A DNA stretch of 58,374 bases from Latescibacteria bacterium UBA6620. Lineage in GTDB: Bacteria; Latescibacterota; UBA2968. The position numbers and the translations under genes are program-made. The notes below the pieces were generated by a model. The model was not told the DNA's origin and ran no database searches. It saw nothing but the letters and a program-made list of their open reading frames with translations. The stretch is taken from the NCBI GenBank assembly GCA_002433075.1, contig DJHM01000035.1, positions 16,047 through 74,420 on the forward strand, written 5' to 3'. Numbering within the stretch: position 1 is the first letter of the stretch; the number at the start of each line of letters is the position of its first letter. This document shows, piece after piece, positions 1 through 8,471 of the stretch.

Positions 1-1
1 C

Positions 2-508
2 GTCGAGACGCCGATTCGGGCTGCGGCAAGAACGATTGCCAAGCAGACTCCCGAACAGGTGTCCGACCACGCGGAGGATGTAGCGGCGGCGCTTGCCAGA
101 GTCAAGGAAGCGATCCCGATTCCGATCATCGAGCACGTGGCTGATTTTGACGATCGGTTCGCGCTCGCGCTGGCCGCACAGCGGGCAGTGGACGTGTTCA
201 ACGTCGTTCCCTGTCAGGCCGGTGGGCCGACCCGTGCGCTGCGATTGATCAGCCTGGCGGAGGCTGCGGGGCTGAACGTGCTGTTGGGGAGCACCGTCGA
301 GCTCTCGCCGGGCACGGCCGTGTCGCTGCACGTGGGTGTGGCTGGCAAGGGCGTGACCGTTGCCTCGGATCTTGTGGGTCCGGGTCTTCTTGAAGGGGAT
401 GTCTGCGTCACCCCCCTGGGCTACACGAACGGCGGTTTGGAAGTGGGTCGTTTCCGGGGGCTCGGGCTGGAACTGAGTGAAGAGCAGCTGACACACTACC
501 GTGTTTGA
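2..508 (+). CDS. Enolase-superfamily enzyme (MR/MLE type), 5' truncated by window
   Basis: The reading frame is open from the first bases of the window, so only the last 168 residues are present. They match the C-terminal barrel of mandelate racemase/muconate-lactonising enzymes: a stretch predicting that the substrate-free strand is 'DVFNVVPCQAGGPTRAL', followed by an 'AEAAGLNVLLGS' strand-helix and a T-E-L-S-P-G loop, as in cycloisomerases and sugar-acid dehydratases. Family members abstract an alpha proton from a carboxylate with Mg2+ bound in the barrel; those catalytic residues lie mostly in the missing part, so the substrate cannot be named. The stop codon lies 14 bases before the sulfatase ATG, which implies one transcript. 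Given the mannonate-dehydratase-like and Gfo/Idh genes downstream, a role in acid-sugar catabolism is likely (inference). GTG at 59 is an internal valine codon, not a start. Confidence 0.8.
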   Translation, partial: VETPIRAAARTIAKQTPEQVSDHAEDVAAALARVKEAIPIPIIEHVADFDDRFALALAAQRAVDVFNVVPCQAGGPTRALRLISLAEAAGLNVLLGSTVELSPGTAVSLHVGVAGKGVTVASDLVGPGLLEGDVCVTPLGYTNGGLEVGRFRGLGLELSEEQLTHYRV

Positions 509-522
509 ATAAAGGTGGGCCA

Positions 523-1836
523 ATGGCGGACAAGCCGAATCTGGTCGTGCTCTACTGCGACGATCTGGGCTATGGGGACCTGGGGTGCTACGGATCGGAT
601 GCGATTCTGACACCCCACCTGGATGCGCTCGCGTCCGACGGCGTTCGATTCACGAACTGGTATTCGAACTCACCCGTGTGCTCGCCTTCGCGAGCAGCGC
701 TGCTGACGGGACGCTATCCGAACCGTGCAGGGGTGCCCAGGATTCTGGCGGGGAAGCGTGGAACCCCCGGATTGCCGGCGTCCGAGCGAACGCTGGCGAG
801 CCACCTCAGGGATGACGGGTATCGAACGGCCCTCTTCGGAAAATGGCATCTGGGAGTGGCGGAGGAACACCGCCCGAACGCGCACGGGTTCGACGAATTC
901 TTCGGGTTCCTCGCGGGATGCGTCGACTATTACTCGCACATCTTCTACTGGCAGCAGGCGCGTGGGGTCGATCCGGTCCACGATCTGTGGCACAACGATC
1001 GAGAGGTCTGGTACAACGGGCGGTACTTTACCGAGTTGGTGACCGAGAAAGCCGTGGACTTCATCGAACGTGGGTCGGATCAGCCATTTTTCGTCTATGT
1101 GCCGTACAGTGCGCCTCACTATCCCATGCACGCACCGAAGGCCTATCTGGATCGCTATCCCGATCTGCCCCCGGACCGCCGCATCATGGCGGCGATGATA
1201 TCGGCGGTCGACGATGGGGTGGGCGCCATCGTCAAGGCGCTGAAGGATGCGGGCGAGTACGAGAACACGATGATCTTCTTCTCGAGCGACAACGGTCCCT
1301 CTCGAGAAACGCGCAACTGGCTCGACGGGAATGAGGATCTCTATTACGGCGGCACGGCCGGGATCTTCCGCGGGCACAAGGCGAGTCTGTTCGACGGCGG
1401 GATGCGGGAACCCGGAATCCTGGCTATGCCGGGGACCATCGCCGCGGAACAGACGATCGACACGCCGTGCGCGATGTTCGATCTGTTCCCGACATTCTGC
1501 GAGGCAGCAGGTGTTGGAATGATCGAATGCGAGCTGGATGGTCGGAGCGTCCTGGATTTGGTGACGCAAGGCGCCGCCGGCCCTCACGAGCAACTCTTCT
1601 GGGAATACGGGCCCGATCAACTCGCGGTTCGAGAGGGCCCGTGGAAGTTGGTGTTGAACGCACGGGAGGATGATGTAGAGAACTCTCCTGTCGTACATCT
1701 TGCGAATCTCGATCAGGATCCCGGGGAGCGAACCAACCTCGCCGATGACGATCCGAGCACAACCGCACGATTGACCGAAGCGGTTCAGGCCTGGCGACAA
1801 AGCGATGCAGGACTGCTTCCAGACGAAAGGGCGTAA
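523..1836 (+). CDS. Type I sulfatase (arylsulfatase family)
   Basis: A 437-residue alkaline-phosphatase-superfamily sulfatase that would hydrolyse a sulfate ester. The signature C-S-P-S-R at residues 53-57 (CxPxR) carries the cysteine converted to formylglycine. The metal-binding DD is at 13-14, GKWHLG at 106-111 and SSDNGP at 254-259, all expected of the family. No signal peptide is visible, so it appears cytoplasmic, unlike many polysaccharide sulfatases. The ATG at 523 is chosen because an AAAGGTGGG ribosome site lies just upstream; a TTG at 505 is in frame but overlaps the previous gene and has no such site. No formylglycine-generating enzyme is in the window. The neighbours (TIM-barrel isomerases, oxidoreductase) point to catabolism of a sulfated sugar; the exact substrate is unknown. 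Confidence 0.93.
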   Translation: MADKPNLVVLYCDDLGYGDLGCYGSDAILTPHLDALASDGVRFTNWYSNSPVCSPSRAALLTGRYPNRAGVPRILAGKRGTPGLPASERTLASHLRDDGYRTALFGKWHLGVAEEHRPNAHGFDEFFGFLAGCVDYYSHIFYWQQARGVDPVHDLWHNDREVWYNGRYFTELVTEKAVDFIERGSDQPFFVYVPYSAPHYPMHAPKAYLDRYPDLPPDRRIMAAMISAVDDGVGAIVKALKDAGEYENTMIFFSSDNGPSRETRNWLDGNEDLYYGGTAGIFRGHKASLFDGGMREPGILAMPGTIAAEQTIDTPCAMFDLFPTFCEAAGVGMIECELDGRSVLDLVTQGAAGPHEQLFWEYGPDQLAVREGPWKLVLNAREDDVENSPVVHLANLDQDPGERTNLADDDPSTTARLTEAVQAWRQSDAGLLPDERA

Positions 1837-1839
1837 GAC

Positions 1840-2826
1840 GTGAAAATCGGAACGCGGGTGAGTCCAGACTGGTTGGATCGGCCGGACGACTTGAAATTCC
1901 TGAAACAGATCGGCGTGGACTGCGTGGACATTACGCTGGACATGTGTCCGGGCTATAACGAGACCGGAGGGCGAACGAATCGCGAAGGTCTGCAGATGAT
2001 CGCGGACAAGCTCGACGCGGCGGGTTTGGAGGTCGAACGGGCGAATTGTCTGAGCAGTTCCATGCAGGGGATCTACCTCGGTACAGGTGAAAGCGAGCGG
2101 GAGATCGATCATCTGGTCAACAACGTGACGCTATGCGGCGAGGTGGGCTTCCCGGTGGTGGGCGTGCAGTGTTTCTCCGCGAGCCAGTTCCCGGGCCTCG
2201 ACAAGCAGGAGACCCATTCCTTTGTTGAGGGACGTGGTGGCTACAGACACCTGCGGGTGGATGTGGAGAAGTCCCAGGGACACGCGGCGCCGGAAGGGGC
2301 GCCCACGGCGCAGGAAATCTGGGAGCGAACGCTGGCCATCTATCGCGCAGTTGTTCCCGCTGCCGAATCTGCGGGCACGAGTGTGGCGATGCACGGCAAC
2401 GACCCACCTGTGCCTAAGTATTTCGGCGTGCCGCAGATTCTTTACGATTTCGATACGTTCGAGCGTCTCCTTACCGAAGTGCCGTCCGATCATAGCGGGA
2501 TGACCTTCTGCGTGGGCACGCGATACGAATCGGGTCAGGACGTGTTCGAAGGGATTCGTCGCTTCGGAAAGAAGATCTTCCACGTGCACTTCAGGAACGT
2601 TCAGGGTCGGATTCCCGATCAGGGATGGTATGCCGAGGGGATTCCGGATGAGGGTGACCTCAACATGTTCGAAGTGGCACGAGCGCTCAAGGAAGTCGGC
2701 TATGAAGGCGCCCTCGACTATGACCATATCATGCATCTGGTCAACGATGAGGGGGGAAGGTCCTACATCGCCTACTGCGTGGGTCACACGAGAGGGATTC
2801 TACAAGCTCTGGATGCGCTCGGATAG
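1840..2826 (+). CDS. Mannonate dehydratase-like TIM-barrel protein (UxuA family)
   Basis: A 328-residue protein resembling UxuA, which dehydrates D-mannonate to 2-keto-3-deoxygluconate. Shared features are A-M-H-G-N-D-P-P (183-190; UxuA usually has IHPDDPP), a 'LTEVPSDHSGMTFCVGT' strand (211-227), H-F-R-N-V at 250-254 and D-Y-D-H at 293-296, which together would form the metal site in a xylose-isomerase-like barrel. The start is GTG at 1840, three bases after the sulfatase stop, with an AAAGGG site about 10 bases upstream. It is shorter than E. coli UxuA (about 394 residues) and has G-N for the usual P-D before D-P-P, so the true substrate may be another aldonate. Cytoplasmic; part of the sulfatase operon. 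Confidence 0.82.
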   Translation: MKIGTRVSPDWLDRPDDLKFLKQIGVDCVDITLDMCPGYNETGGRTNREGLQMIADKLDAAGLEVERANCLSSSMQGIYLGTGESEREIDHLVNNVTLCGEVGFPVVGVQCFSASQFPGLDKQETHSFVEGRGGYRHLRVDVEKSQGHAAPEGAPTAQEIWERTLAIYRAVVPAAESAGTSVAMHGNDPPVPKYFGVPQILYDFDTFERLLTEVPSDHSGMTFCVGTRYESGQDVFEGIRRFGKKIFHVHFRNVQGRIPDQGWYAEGIPDEGDLNMFEVARALKEVGYEGALDYDHIMHLVNDEGGRSYIAYCVGHTRGILQALDALG

Positions 2827-2876
2827 GAAATGTGTGCGGGTGTTCGTGGGGTGAGTGCAGTCGGCCAGATGGACCA

Positions 2877-2901
2877 ATCTGTGTCCATCTGTGTTCATCT
2901 G
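2877..2901 (+). repeat. Short tandem decamer repeat
   Basis: Two and a half copies of a 10-base unit, ATCTGTGTCC then ATCTGTGTTC then ATCTG, lie in the 142-base gap between the UxuA-like gene and the next barrel gene. The gap has no other clear gene. From memory, similar CATCTGTGTTCATCTG strings are scattered between genes in several environmental phyla and get misannotated as tiny proteins; I could not verify this here. Confidence 0.55.
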
Positions 2902-2968
2902 CCTTCCCGCCGCAGCCTTGGCGCAGGTGGGTGGTTCCCTGCCTTTGGTTCACATGGGGAGAGAAACG

Positions 2969-3772
2969 TTGAAGATCGACTACACCGTATTTACGAAGCC
3001 CTGGCCGGGTAAACCCCTGGACGAGTTGGGGAAATTCGTGGCGGGGCTGGGTTTCCAGGGCGTGGAGCTTCCGGTTCGTCCGGGGTTTCAGGTCGAACCC
3101 GAGAACATCGCGGGTGGACTGAAGGAGGCTGCGAAGATCCTGGGGGATCATGGGGTGAAGATCGGTACTGTGGCGGGTCCGACGAATGAAACGGCGATCG
3201 CTGCCTGCGCCGATGCCGGGGTGCCGATCATCCGGATCTGCGTGAAGATCGATCCTCAGAAGGGGTATATGGCCGAGGAGGATCGACTCAAGAAAGAGTA
3301 TGGGGAACTCGTTCCCCTGCTGGAGAAGCACGGTGTGGCCATCGGCATCCAGAATCACGCCGACTATAACGTGAACCACGCGATGGGAATCCGTCACCTG
3401 ATCGAAGGGTTCGACTCAAAGCATTTCTGTGCAGTGCTCGACCAGGCCCACTGCGGGCTCAACGGAGAGCCGCCCGAGTACGCGATCGACATTGTGTGGT
3501 CGCACCTGAAAGTCGTAAATCTCAAGAGTGCGTTCTGGGTACGTTCGAATGGTCCGGACGCACCCGAAGCCGAGTGGAAGAAACACTGGACCACGGGGCG
3601 CCATGGGATGGCCTATTGGACAAGCGTTGTACGGGAACTCAAGAAACGGAACTTCTCGGGCGATGTATGCCTGACGGCGGAATACAGCGACCACGACCGA
3701 GTGGACGATCTGGTCGCAGAGGATATCGCCTACGCCAAACATCTCTTTGATACGGTGGAGACAGATGCTTGA
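2969..3772 (+). CDS. Sugar phosphate isomerase/epimerase (xylose isomerase-like TIM barrel)
   Basis: A 267-residue protein of the AP-endonuclease-2/xylose-isomerase-like barrel family, which includes hydroxypyruvate isomerases, myo-inosose dehydratases and sugar epimerases. Characteristic elements are the strand ending Q-N-H (128-130), V-L-D-Q-A-H (156-161) and a final strand C-L-T-A-E-Y at about 243-248; these supply the usual Glu/Asp/His metal ligands. The TTG at 2969 has GGGGAGAG just upstream and gives the family's typical M-K-I-D-Y start; ATG at 2954 is a possible alternative adding five residues. Further upstream the frame is open but runs into a short intergenic repeat and is unlikely to be translated. 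Its stop overlaps the next gene's start by 8 bases. Substrate not determinable. Confidence 0.85.
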   Translation: MKIDYTVFTKPWPGKPLDELGKFVAGLGFQGVELPVRPGFQVEPENIAGGLKEAAKILGDHGVKIGTVAGPTNETAIAACADAGVPIIRICVKIDPQKGYMAEEDRLKKEYGELVPLLEKHGVAIGIQNHADYNVNHAMGIRHLIEGFDSKHFCAVLDQAHCGLNGEPPEYAIDIVWSHLKVVNLKSAFWVRSNGPDAPEAEWKKHWTTGRHGMAYWTSVVRELKKRNFSGDVCLTAEYSDHDRVDDLVAEDIAYAKHLFDTVETDA

Positions 3773-4736
3773 TCCCGTAAGAATCGCGGTGGTGGGTGCC
3801 GGTGGAAGATCGACCCAAACGCATTGTCCTTCACTCGCGTCGTTCGATGACGTGGTGATCGCGGGGATCTGCGACCTGGATCCTGAGAGGTTGAACGCGG
3901 CAGCGGACGAGTTCGGAATCGAGCACCGCGCTTCCAACTATCGCAAAATGGTCGAAGAAGTTTCGCCTGACGGGATCTACGTCATTGGACAGCCTCACTA
4001 CATGTACGACATCTGGGTGTGGTGTCTGCAACAGGGGCTTCACCTCTTTATCGAAAAACCGCTGGGCCTGAACTGGCATCAGGCCAGGATGCTGACCGAG
4101 TTGGCGGAAAAGCACGGTGCGATCACACAGGTGAGTCATCAGCGCCGGGCGAGCCCGCTGCTCAGGAAGATGCGTGCGGCGTGCGTCGAGCGGGGGGCGA
4201 TTACCCACGCGATCTGTGAATTCTATAAATCAGACATGAAGGCGAGATACGATGCCCGCGATCATATGATGGATGATTCAACGCACGCCATCGACACGGT
4301 TCGGTGGATGTGCGGAGGCGAGGTCGTGGAGATCGAGAGTCGGTGCAAGCGAGTGGGTGTTCCCGACATCAACTGGATCGGGGCGACGCTCCACTTCGAT
4401 AATGGATCGACGGGCTACGTGCTGAACAACTGGGCGAGCGGACGTCGGGTCTTGCGAGTGCAGATGCATGCGCCCGGGATCAGCTGCGATGCTGAGGTCG
4501 AACAAGGTGCGAGGTTGTTCGCAGACGGAGACTACGAGGGGGAGTGGTTCGACGCCCTGGAGGTTGCGGGCACGGCCGAACGATGGGCCGCCTTCGGCGA
4601 TCGCGACAAGAATCGGGAGTTTGTCGACTCGGTGAAGACGGGGAAGGAAGTGACCTCCTCACCGTTCCGCGACTGCGTGAAGACGATGGAGGTGGCAGAA
4701 AAGATTCTAGGCCAGGCGATCCTCGAGGGACGGTAG
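3765..4736 (+). CDS. Gfo/Idh/MocA family NAD(P)-dependent oxidoreductase
   Basis: A 323-residue sugar or inositol dehydrogenase-type protein. The N-terminal Rossmann fold has G-A-G-G-R at 11-15, the acidic residues C-D-L-D at 36-39 after the second strand, and the family signature E-K-P-L-G at 97-101, whose lysine contacts substrate and cofactor. D-D-S-T-H-A-I-D at 170-177 provides the conserved histidine. The ATG at 3765 overlaps the previous stop by 8 bases and is preceded by GGTGGAG, so it is translationally coupled. It closes the sulfatase cluster and probably oxidises or reduces the same sugar acid handled by the preceding enzymes (inference). Cytoplasmic, no export signal. Confidence 0.92.
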   Translation: MLDPVRIAVVGAGGRSTQTHCPSLASFDDVVIAGICDLDPERLNAAADEFGIEHRASNYRKMVEEVSPDGIYVIGQPHYMYDIWVWCLQQGLHLFIEKPLGLNWHQARMLTELAEKHGAITQVSHQRRASPLLRKMRAACVERGAITHAICEFYKSDMKARYDARDHMMDDSTHAIDTVRWMCGGEVVEIESRCKRVGVPDINWIGATLHFDNGSTGYVLNNWASGRRVLRVQMHAPGISCDAEVEQGARLFADGDYEGEWFDALEVAGTAERWAAFGDRDKNREFVDSVKTGKEVTSSPFRDCVKTMEVAEKILGQAILEGR

Positions 4737-4759
4737 CTCACGCAGAAAAGAGTAGCGAT

Positions 4760-4800
4760 GGAGGGTGGCTCGGTTGGGCTCGAGCCACCCTCCTTTGTTT
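4760..4800 (+). terminator. Strong intrinsic terminator, sulfatase cluster
   Basis: A perfect 13-base-pair stem (4760-4772 with 4781-4793) with an 8-base loop, followed by TTTGTTT. It sits between convergent genes; the minus-strand gene ends at 4801, so the same hairpin may serve that strand too, although the T-run there is weaker. Confidence 0.9.
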
Positions 4801-6786
4801 CTATACCCGTGAGGTGAGGAGCGAAATCGGGAGCCGGGCGTCTTCCATCGCTTGGACGAGCTGGGACTTGGTGTAGGGTTTCATGTCGGGTCGCCAGGGC
4901 TGGATAAGAGCCACACGCTTGCCGAGGGTGCGGATGCAGTCGGGAAGATCTAGGCGCTTGAGGATGCCACGAGGAATGCAGGCAAAGGGCCAGTGGACGA
5001 GGGGAACCTGCGTCCATTCGTGATAGGAGAGCGGGCCGTTCTTCAACGTGACTCGGCCCGCGCTCTTGTGGAGCAGACTCGCGAAGAGAGCGAGAATGGC
5101 GCCCTGCCCTCGGCCGATGAGATGAATCTTCCGAGCCCCCTCCGCGGCGAGCAGGTCCATCGTTCGCAGGACGTCGTGGGTGCGACGACCTACGAAGGTC
5201 TCGCCAAGGAGCATCGCGTACCCATCGTGCATGTAATCCATGCCATAAGCGTGGAGGAACTCTCGATCGTCGTCGGGGCGCGTTTCACCCAGACCGCGCG
5301 GGTCGAGTCCGTACAAGGCGCCATTACGTGCCTGTCGTGCTGCGTGCCGATCGGTGGAGAGTTCGTCTTGGGTGGAGAGATGAGGCAGGTATAGATGAAT
5401 TTCTCGCTCGACGTCAAGTGTGTGGGTGTGCGGTGTGTCCATGACTTTGCGCAGAATCGCCCGCACACCAGGCTCGGTTTCGACCGCGTATCGGGCGACA
5501 CGACGTTGGTGATCTGTCGTTCCGCGCAACGCGCGGAAGTACGGCGTGCCTGACCGAGAGGGTAGCACGAGCACAGATCTGAGAGCGCGCACGAGGGAGG
5601 GTCGGTCGAGCCGGCTTCTCTTTCGACGGAGATTGTTTGCACGCTGACCGCTCATCTCGTAGATGGGGACGGCTCCGGCCTCGATGACCTCTCCACGAGG
5701 CGTGACGTTCAGGTCTCTTGCAGGCAAGGGTCGAGGCGCGGCCCCGGAAGCGGTCAACCCGCTGTGATTGCAGAAGAATTCAACCATGGCCTTCTGATTG
5801 TGCGCCGAGTAGCCGTGGCCCTGTGGACCCATGAACCAGTCGACGTTACGCGCCGGTGCACCGAGCGCGCGGTAGAAGGTACGGACGTCCTCGTAGGCGT
5901 CCTTCACGCCGCGACGGTCGAAGAAATCGAAGTGCTGTCCGAGGATCATCACCGGTTTGGGCGCCTGCGCGATCAGGAAGTCGGCCATTTCGAGACCGTG
6001 ACCGATGACGCCGGGAGGATATTGCTCGGCATCGGCCGGGAGCTCGTTCTCGAGGTTGTGGAGAAAGGTGGTCACGAAGCAGCTGGGGGCGGCGAACGCA
6101 AACCGATCTTCGGCGCCCCAGGTCCACGTGGTTTCGGTTCCACCGCCCGAGTTTCCCGTGATCCCGATCCTGTTCGGGTCGACTTCCGGCCGTGTCTGCA
6201 GATAGTCGAGCGCTCGGATGGCGTCCCAGTTGCGCCAGGCACCGAACCAGTCGCCCAGCAGCTGAAGCCCCTTGGCCATCATGTTGTGCGCGTGCGTGCA
6301 CCTGGCGACGATGTCACGGTCCTTCAGTCGCCAGTACTGATCTCGCTCGCCCTGGTTGAAGGGATCGATGATCATCGTGACGAACCCGGATCGGACGAGA
6401 CGCTGGCAGAAGTCCTGATAGATGTCGGCCTGTTTGCCGGCGGCGTCGTGGCCGCAGGACCCGACGACGGCTGGCGCGTGTCCTTCGATTGTGTCGGGCA
6501 GGTAGAGGTTGGCGGTGACTATACACCCCGGTCGAGATTCGTAGGCGATCTTTTCGATTCTGAATCCCCGCCGCTCGATGACGCCGGTGACCGTGGCACG
6601 GAGGGGCGTCTTCGGAGGAGTTGGACCTACGGCCATGCGGATCGCCTCCCTCACGGTGCGTTGGTAGGCGAGGGCTTGCCTGCGATTCTTGAGGCTTGCG
6701 AGGCGGGATTTCCGCTCCGCTCCGATCTCTCTTACGCGCTCGACGTAGTACTCCTGTACCATGTGCCCGTTACCCATTCTGCCCAT
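4801..6786 (-). CDS. Tandem alpha/beta hydrolase, acetyl xylan esterase-like
   Basis: A 661-residue protein with two alpha/beta-hydrolase-like halves. The first (about 60-340) resembles AXE1-type acetyl xylan esterases: the strand A-P-A-V-V-G-S-C-G-H (104-113), D-P-F-N-Q-G-E-R (141-148), nucleophile elbow G-N-S-G-G-G with Ser213, a probable catalytic Asp290 region and His324 in G-P-Q-G-H-G. The second half (about 400-640) has the elbow position filled by G-R-G-Q-G (558-562), with Gly560 where serine belongs, so it is probably inactive. No signal peptide is evident. The ATG at 6786 has AGGAG 8 bases upstream; two later ATGs in the first nine codons are alternatives. Converges on the sulfatase operon; likely a carbohydrate deacetylase (inference). 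Confidence 0.85.
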   Translation of the reverse strand: MGRMGNGHMVQEYYVERVREIGAERKSRLASLKNRRQALAYQRTVREAIRMAVGPTPPKTPLRATVTGVIERRGFRIEKIAYESRPGCIVTANLYLPDTIEGHAPAVVGSCGHDAAGKQADIYQDFCQRLVRSGFVTMIIDPFNQGERDQYWRLKDRDIVARCTHAHNMMAKGLQLLGDWFGAWRNWDAIRALDYLQTRPEVDPNRIGITGNSGGGTETTWTWGAEDRFAFAAPSCFVTTFLHNLENELPADAEQYPPGVIGHGLEMADFLIAQAPKPVMILGQHFDFFDRRGVKDAYEDVRTFYRALGAPARNVDWFMGPQGHGYSAHNQKAMVEFFCNHSGLTASGAAPRPLPARDLNVTPRGEVIEAGAVPIYEMSGQRANNLRRKRSRLDRPSLVRALRSVLVLPSRSGTPYFRALRGTTDHQRRVARYAVETEPGVRAILRKVMDTPHTHTLDVEREIHLYLPHLSTQDELSTDRHAARQARNGALYGLDPRGLGETRPDDDREFLHAYGMDYMHDGYAMLLGETFVGRRTHDVLRTMDLLAAEGARKIHLIGRGQGAILALFASLLHKSAGRVTLKNGPLSYHEWTQVPLVHWPFACIPRGILKRLDLPDCIRTLGKRVALIQPWRPDMKPYTKSQLVQAMEDARLPISLLTSRV

Positions 6787-7098
6787 GTCACCACTCCTGG
6801 ATTGAATGCAAATAGAGTATTGTTTAGTTTAATTAAGAATTCAGGTCATGAGATCGTGGATAGGGCCAGCCCAGATCGAAACGTAAGGATAATCGGCTCG
6901 GAGAAGACGCGCAAATCTGCTTTCCGGGTCAAGTTTTCGCCCAGCCCTGCGTCCACGTAAACCATATAAAATCATATAGTTGAGATAGTTGCGCCGAGGC
7001 CTTTGAGGTTGCCCTGAAAACGGGCTACGCATATATTATGGAGTCTTGGCCGGATCTGGCCCGCTTTGCACGCTGGCTGAAGAAGGCAAGCCCTCTTT
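6787..7098. other. Divergent intergenic region, AT-rich
   Basis: A 312-base gap between the leftward hydrolase gene and the rightward yggS gene. It is clearly richer in A and T than the surrounding coding DNA, has a promoter for yggS at its right end, and a T/A-rich block at 6805-6840 that could hold the hydrolase promoter, although no good -35/-10 pair stands out there. A short imperfect inverted repeat (ATATAAAATCATAT) lies at 6964-6977. No coding sequence is supported. Confidence 0.6.
7009..7037 (+). promoter_or_regulatory. Promoter for yggS-yggT-divIVA segment
   Basis: A -35 TTGCCC (7009-7014) and a -10 TATATT (7032-7037) are separated by 17 bases. Transcription would begin near 7044, about 55 bases before the yggS ATG. 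Same form as the other promoters in this window. Confidence 0.65.
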
Positions 7099-7806
7099 AT
7101 GACAGCAGATCACGAAAAGCGTGTCGCAGAAATACGTGAAAATCTCGATTCCGTGCGGGAACGGGTGGCTCGGGCGGCCGACCAATCGGGTCGAACCGGC
7201 GACGAAGTCACCGTGATCGCCGTGAGCAAGACGTGGCCGGTCGATGTGGTACAGGCGGCGGTCGACGCGGGGGTGACGGAATTGGGTGAGAACCGGGTCC
7301 AGGAAGGCCAGGCAAAGATTCCGGCCGTCACGGGCTCGCCAACTTGGCACCTCGTGGGGCACCTTCAACGAAATAAGGCCAGGGTAGCGGTGGAACTGTT
7401 CGACGCGATCCAGTCGGTCGACAGCCTGAGGCTTGCGCGGACCCTTTCTAATCACACGAAGGACCTGGCTTCAGACCTGCCGATCCTAGTGCAAGTGAAC
7501 ACGTCCGGTGAAACTTCCAAATCGGGTTTCGATCCGTCAGAGACTGTGGACGCAGTATCGGAGATTTCGACTCTCGAGGGACTACGGGTGGACGGGTTGA
7601 TGACGATCGCAACCCTGAGTGACGACGAAGCCGAGGCGAGACGATGTTTCAGCACCCTTCGGGATCTGGCCACGGGTCTCACGGTTGAATCGGACGGCGG
7701 GCCCGAGTTGTCTATGGGGATGTCGGGGGATTTCGAGGCGGCAATCGAAGAGGGTGCGACGATTGTGAGAGTGGGAACGGCGATCTTCGGTCAACGAGCG
7801 GTATAG
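7099..7806 (+). CDS. yggS: YggS/PLPBP family pyridoxal phosphate homeostasis protein
   Basis: A 235-residue fold-type III PLP-binding barrel. The family lysine that binds PLP is in V-I-A-V-S-K (Lys44). Other signatures are L-G-E-N-R-V-Q-E (about 65-72), W-H-L-V-G-H-L-Q-R-N-K (about 85-95) and the phosphate-binding S-M-G-M-S-G-D-F near residue 207. The family has no catalytic turnover of its own and buffers PLP in the cytoplasm, affecting amino-acid and vitamin B6 balance. The ATG at 7099 follows GAAGGCAAG. It precedes yggT and divIVA as B. subtilis ylmE precedes ylmG and divIVA. Confidence 0.95.
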   Translation: MTADHEKRVAEIRENLDSVRERVARAADQSGRTGDEVTVIAVSKTWPVDVVQAAVDAGVTELGENRVQEGQAKIPAVTGSPTWHLVGHLQRNKARVAVELFDAIQSVDSLRLARTLSNHTKDLASDLPILVQVNTSGETSKSGFDPSETVDAVSEISTLEGLRVDGLMTIATLSDDEAEARRCFSTLRDLATGLTVESDGGPELSMGMSGDFEAAIEEGATIVRVGTAIFGQRAV

Positions 7807-7816
7807 GGGATCGCCC

Positions 7817-8410
7817 ATGGATTCCGTACTGATTCCCGTTCTTCAGCAGATCGCCACCGGCGTCAACCTGATCATTAAAGTTGTGGTGGTTGCGGTCATC
7901 GTGCTGATGCTGCTGCGGTGGCTGTTGCTGCGGGTCAGCCCGTTCGGCTGGCCGGCGTATCAGGTGCGACGGTTTACGGATCCGATGGTGTGGCCGCTGG
8001 CGCAGTCGCTGCCCATGCCGAACAGCATGAGCATCGCGCCGCTGATTGTCGTACTCGTGACCCTTTTGGGCGCGTATTTCCTTCAGCAGATGGTTCAGGA
8101 ACTGCTGGATTCGATGTTTATCCTGGTTCGAGGCATCGCATCGGGAAGGCCCTTGTGGATTCTGGGTGGAATCCTCTACGCCGGCGTTTCGATGCTGATG
8201 CTGCTGATCATCATCCGAATCGTTTCGTCGTGGGTGCCGTTCATGCGCGACAACCGGGTGATGTGGACGATTTACAGTCTGACCGAGCCGATCATGGGAC
8301 CCTTCAGGGAGATCATACCCCCGTTGGGCATGTTCGATCTGTCGCCGATCCTTCTGATATTTCTGATGTCGTTCGTAAAGTCCGCCATTCGCAGCCTTCT
8401 GCTCCAATGA
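7817..8410 (+). CDS. yggT: YggT family membrane protein (two YggT domains)
   Basis: A 197-residue integral membrane protein with about four hydrophobic segments arranged as two repeats. Each repeat has a hydrophobic helix, an R-W or S-S-W-V-P turn, a 'DP(M/I)...P(L/F)R' type loop and another helix; the second is recognisable in S-L-T-E-P-I-M-G-P-F-R-E-I-I-P-P. YggT/YlmG proteins are linked to division-site or thylakoid biogenesis and osmotic response, with no known enzymatic activity. It starts 10 bases after yggS and lies before divIVA, which supports a cell-envelope or division role. Confidence 0.93.
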   Translation: MDSVLIPVLQQIATGVNLIIKVVVVAVIVLMLLRWLLLRVSPFGWPAYQVRRFTDPMVWPLAQSLPMPNSMSIAPLIVVLVTLLGAYFLQQMVQELLDSMFILVRGIASGRPLWILGGILYAGVSMLMLLIIIRIVSSWVPFMRDNRVMWTIYSLTEPIMGPFREIIPPLGMFDLSPILLIFLMSFVKSAIRSLLLQ

Positions 8411-8471
8411 GGCCGACCTCACCGATGCTCCGGACTCGTCTTCGGGTGCACGCACCGCAAGGACATTGGAC

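Noticed and set aside
670..2112. Long open frame on the minus strand opposite the sulfatase gene
   Set aside because: It is the antisense shadow of a well-supported sulfatase in high-GC DNA; its product has no recognisable domain and an Arg/His/Pro-biased composition.
2855..2968. N-terminal extension of the TIM-barrel protein from an upstream start
   Set aside because: The extension is encoded by the tandem decamer repeat, lacks a ribosome site and is not part of the family's fold.
5764..6960. A ~400-codon plus-strand frame opposite the esterase gene
   Set aside because: Antisense to a gene with clear catalytic motifs and a good ribosome site; no domain seen in the product.
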